The notes under the pieces: generated by a model | The model's input: only the letters and a program-made list of their open reading frames with translations | Database searches by the model: none | Told to the model about the DNA's origin: nothing | Translations under genes and position numbers: made by a program | Shown here: positions 6,708 to 7,415 of the stretch, piece by piece | How positions within the stretch are numbered: the first letter of the stretch is position 1 | Layout: each line of letters opens with the position of its first letter | Source of the DNA: Deltaproteobacteria bacterium | Lineage (GTDB): Bacteria > Desulfobacterota_B > Binatia > UBA9968 | Reading direction: 5' to 3' | Assembly: GCA_030620935.1 (NCBI GenBank) | Contig: JAUXIP010000097.1 | Location: 1-7,415 of the forward strand | Length of the DNA stretch: 7,415 nucleotides

Positions 6708-6713
6708 TACAAT
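6708..6713 (+). promoter_or_regulatory. Possible -10 box upstream of the 82-residue ORF
   Basis: TACAAT matches the -10 consensus at five of six positions and would start a transcript about 15 nt before the AGGGGGGGAG ribosome binding site. The hexamer 17 bp upstream, TTAGAG, is a poor -35 match and there is no extended -10 TG, so support is weak. Confidence 0.25.
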
Positions 6714-6736
6714 GCTTGATTTTAGGGGGGGAGAAA

Positions 6737-6985
6737 ATGACGTGGAAGGTTCTTTTTTTGTCGGGAGTAGCTGACCAGCGGGCAATCAACTTATATCGAA
6801 CACGGGGTTTGAATCCCCGTGTTCGACCAAAGGGGAAAGCTGCCGCTGCTCCCCTTCGGAAACCCCATCGGTCCTTCGACTTTGCTCTGGATGGTGAGCT
6901 TGCCCTTCGAGGGCCTCAGGGCCCTGAGTTATATCGATGGGTCGAATCACTTTGTGCCCGCCTCAAAAGACGGGGCTTACATTGA
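6737..6985 (+). CDS. Hypothetical 82-residue ORF, possibly a decayed or chance gene
   Basis: I do not recognise this protein. Its start is well equipped: AGGGGGGGAG lies four bases before the ATG, and a TACAAT box sits about 25 nt upstream. The first residues, MTWKVLFL, faintly recall the opening strand of RelE/ParE-type toxins, but this is far too short to claim a family. From residue 20 on, the reading frame runs through a 12-bp perfect hairpin, a second hairpin and a compound palindrome. The composition there (Arg-, Pro- and Leu-rich) is what translated repeat DNA gives. No transmembrane segment or signal peptide is seen. The likeliest readings are a small gene interrupted by repeat DNA near 6796, or a chance ORF behind a fortuitous ribosome binding site. 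It is transcribed divergently from priA. Confidence 0.25.
   Translation: MTWKVLFLSGVADQRAINLYRTRGLNPRVRPKGKAAAAPLRKPHRSFDFALDGELALRGPQGPELYRWVESLCARLKRRGLH
6796..6826. repeat. Perfect 12-bp inverted repeat with 7-nt loop
   Basis: TCGAACACGGGG (6796-6807) and CCCCGTGTTCGA (6815-6826) are exact complements around TTTGAAT. No T-run follows on either strand, so it does not look like an intrinsic terminator. The inner part, CGGGG-TTTGAAT-CCCCG, resembles a tRNA T arm, but no other tRNA parts are present. Confidence 0.85.
6830..6856. repeat. Second inverted repeat, 7-bp stem with inner stem
   Basis: AAGGGGA (6830-6836) is complementary to TCCCCTT (6850-6856). The 13-nt loop contains a further AGC/GCT pairing around TGCC. 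It follows the 12-bp hairpin after only three bases. Confidence 0.6.
6864..6950. repeat. Compound palindromic repeat element
   Basis: CCCATCG (6864-6870) is complementary to CGATGGG (6935-6941) and encloses several smaller palindromes. These include a perfect 14-bp palindrome, CTCAGGGCCCTGAG (6915-6928), and an alternative outer pairing CCCTTCGA (6903-6910) with TCGATGGG (6934-6941) that has one mismatch. The CCTTCGAC (6873-6880), GGATGGTGAGCTTG and GTCGAATCAC blocks look like a diverged copy of a CCTTCGAC...GGTGAGCTTGTCGAA interspersed palindrome that I recall from many bacterial genomes (not searched). Confidence 0.55.
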
Positions 6986-7040
6986 ATCATTCAAAAATAG
7001 TAAGTTAAATCAAATAGTTAGATGATATAAGCGTTTTTTT

Positions 7041-7087
7041 GGAATCTGACATTGATGACCACGGCCTGTCGGAGTTTCCTCCTTTTT
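7041..7087 (+). terminator. Possible imperfect intrinsic terminator
   Basis: GGAATCTGACA (7041-7051) can pair with TGTCGGAGTTTCC (7067-7079), with one G-U pair and an internal mismatch, around a 15-nt loop. After three more bases comes TTTTT (7083-7087). The stem is imperfect and no strong gene lies just upstream, so it may end a transcript from the small ORF region or be incidental. Confidence 0.3.
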
Positions 7088-7119
7088 ATAACGCAAAGGC
7101 TGACTTTTTTTGATTATGG

Positions 7120-7149
7120 TTAATTTTATTTAATTATACTTAATTTTAC
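7120..7149 (+). repeat. Three phased 10-bp direct repeats at the XRE promoter
   Basis: Three tandem units, TTAATTTTAT (7120-7129), TTAATTATAC (7130-7139) and TTAATTTTAC (7140-7149), share TTAATTwTAy. They stop two bases before the -35 box. The 10-bp spacing puts each unit on the same face of the helix. They could be an UP element for RNA polymerase alpha, phased bend DNA, or binding sites for the downstream regulator. Confidence 0.7.
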
Positions 7150-7151
7150 GC

Positions 7152-7181
7152 TTGACTAAGGGTGTTTAAATTGTAGATAAT
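7152..7181 (+). promoter_or_regulatory. Sigma-70-type promoter of the XRE gene
   Basis: TTGACT (7152-7157, five of six matches) is followed by GATAAT (7176-7181, five of six) at 18-bp spacing, or TAGATA (7174-7179) at 16 bp. The start site would fall about 40-45 nt before the ATG. The AT-rich phased repeats directly upstream would favour a strong or regulated promoter. Confidence 0.6.
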
Positions 7182-7231
7182 AGCAGTTTTGTACGGTCTT
7201 GAACGCCAAATTCTATCTAAAGGATCCAACG

Positions 7232-7415
7232 ATGGATAAGACAAACAACGTCAGAAAGATCCGGGAGTCCAAAATGTTGAGCAAGGCAGAGCTGGCCCGC
7301 CTGGCGGGGATTTCTCCGCTGACTATCGACCGGATCGAGAAAGGCATGGCCTGCCATTTATCGACCAAAAGAAAGATACTTATGGCGCTTGGTCTTAAGA
7401 CCACCCAAAAACACA
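7232..7415 (+). CDS. Small XRE-family helix-turn-helix regulator, 3' end outside window
   Basis: The first 61 residues of a DNA-binding protein of the Cro/C1 (XRE) type. The domain starts at about residue 7 (VRKIRESKMLSKAELARLAG). The first HTH helix is near 18-25 and the recognition helix near 28-37 (SPLTIDRIEKG), followed by two further helices to about 55. The segment SPLTIDRIEKGMAC recalls a short, conserved regulator I associate with deltaproteobacterial genomes; target and role are unknown to me. The ATG at 7232 has AAGGA seven bases upstream. A good promoter and three phased repeats lie just before it, which would suit autoregulation. It is the only convincing gene on the plus strand and is transcribed away from priA. 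The window ends at residue 61, before any stop codon, so the full length and any extra C-terminal domain are unseen. Confidence 0.9.
   Translation, partial: MDKTNNVRKIRESKMLSKAELARLAGISPLTIDRIEKGMACHLSTKRKILMALGLKTTQKH

Larger units (their letters stand above)
6525..7231. other. Long intergenic region between priA and the XRE gene
   Basis: About 700 nt without a convincing gene. From left to right it holds the priA leader with a 10-bp hairpin (6642-6676), a possible plus-strand -10 box (6708-6713), and a weak ORF with a strong ribosome binding site (6737-6985). Nested palindromes fill 6796-6941. From about 6986 the sequence becomes clearly AT-rich, with a possible terminator (7041-7087), three phased 10-bp repeats (7120-7149) and a promoter (7152-7181). 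Confidence 0.7.

Noticed and set aside
6796..6830. T-arm-like hairpin followed by an ACCA-like end, suggesting a tRNA or tRNA fragment
   Set aside because: The loop lacks the conserved C of TTC, and no matching acceptor 5' strand, D arm or anticodon arm exists in the 70 nt upstream.
1..7415. A previously undescribed multigene system
   Set aside because: Every convincing gene is a known housekeeping family or a small XRE regulator. No cassette, reverse transcriptase, nuclease, CRISPR array or paired unknown genes are present.

Overview
The window is ordinary bacterial chromosome dominated by housekeeping genes. No mobile element, CRISPR array, or recognisable new defence or biosynthetic system is visible. 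The complete genes with clear identity all lie on the minus strand. The order priA-def-fmt-rsmB-rpe, a bacterial tRNA-Pro with an encoded CCA end, and a small XRE protein fit a free-living Gram-negative such as the former Deltaproteobacteria (Desulfobacterota) or a neighbouring phylum. That placement is inference from gene order and protein flavour, not a phylogeny.

Layout, in the direction of minus-strand transcription: priA (replication restart helicase, 6524-4281), an 87-nt gap, def (peptide deformylase, 4193-3654), fmt (Met-tRNA formyltransferase, 3619-2675), rsmB (16S rRNA m5C967 methyltransferase, TTG start at 2703), rpe (ribulose-5-phosphate epimerase, 1314-643), a 100-nt gap with a purine-rich inverted repeat, tRNA-Pro(CGG) (542-466), and the N-terminal third of a class IV aminotransferase that runs off the left edge. 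The block def-fmt-rsmB-rpe is tight: a 34-nt gap, then a 29-nt overlap, then a stop codon abutting the next start. It is probably one transcript. fmt and def act at opposite ends of one pathway, adding and then removing the formyl group of initiator methionine. rsmB modifies the ribosomal P site. priA and rpe are conserved co-travellers.

The right end (6525-7231) holds no convincing gene. It carries a strong hairpin in the priA leader, a weak plus-strand ORF with a very good ribosome binding site but a body made of palindromes, and a cluster of nested inverted repeats (6796-6941). After these comes an AT-rich stretch with a possible terminator, three 10-bp phased TTAATTwTAy repeats and a good sigma-70-type promoter. 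This promoter leads into a small XRE-type regulator (from 7232) that is cut by the right edge.

The features most worth a second look are the phased repeats at the XRE promoter, the palindrome cluster, the inverted repeat shared by the rpe end and the tRNA promoter, and the plant-like sequence of the aminotransferase.
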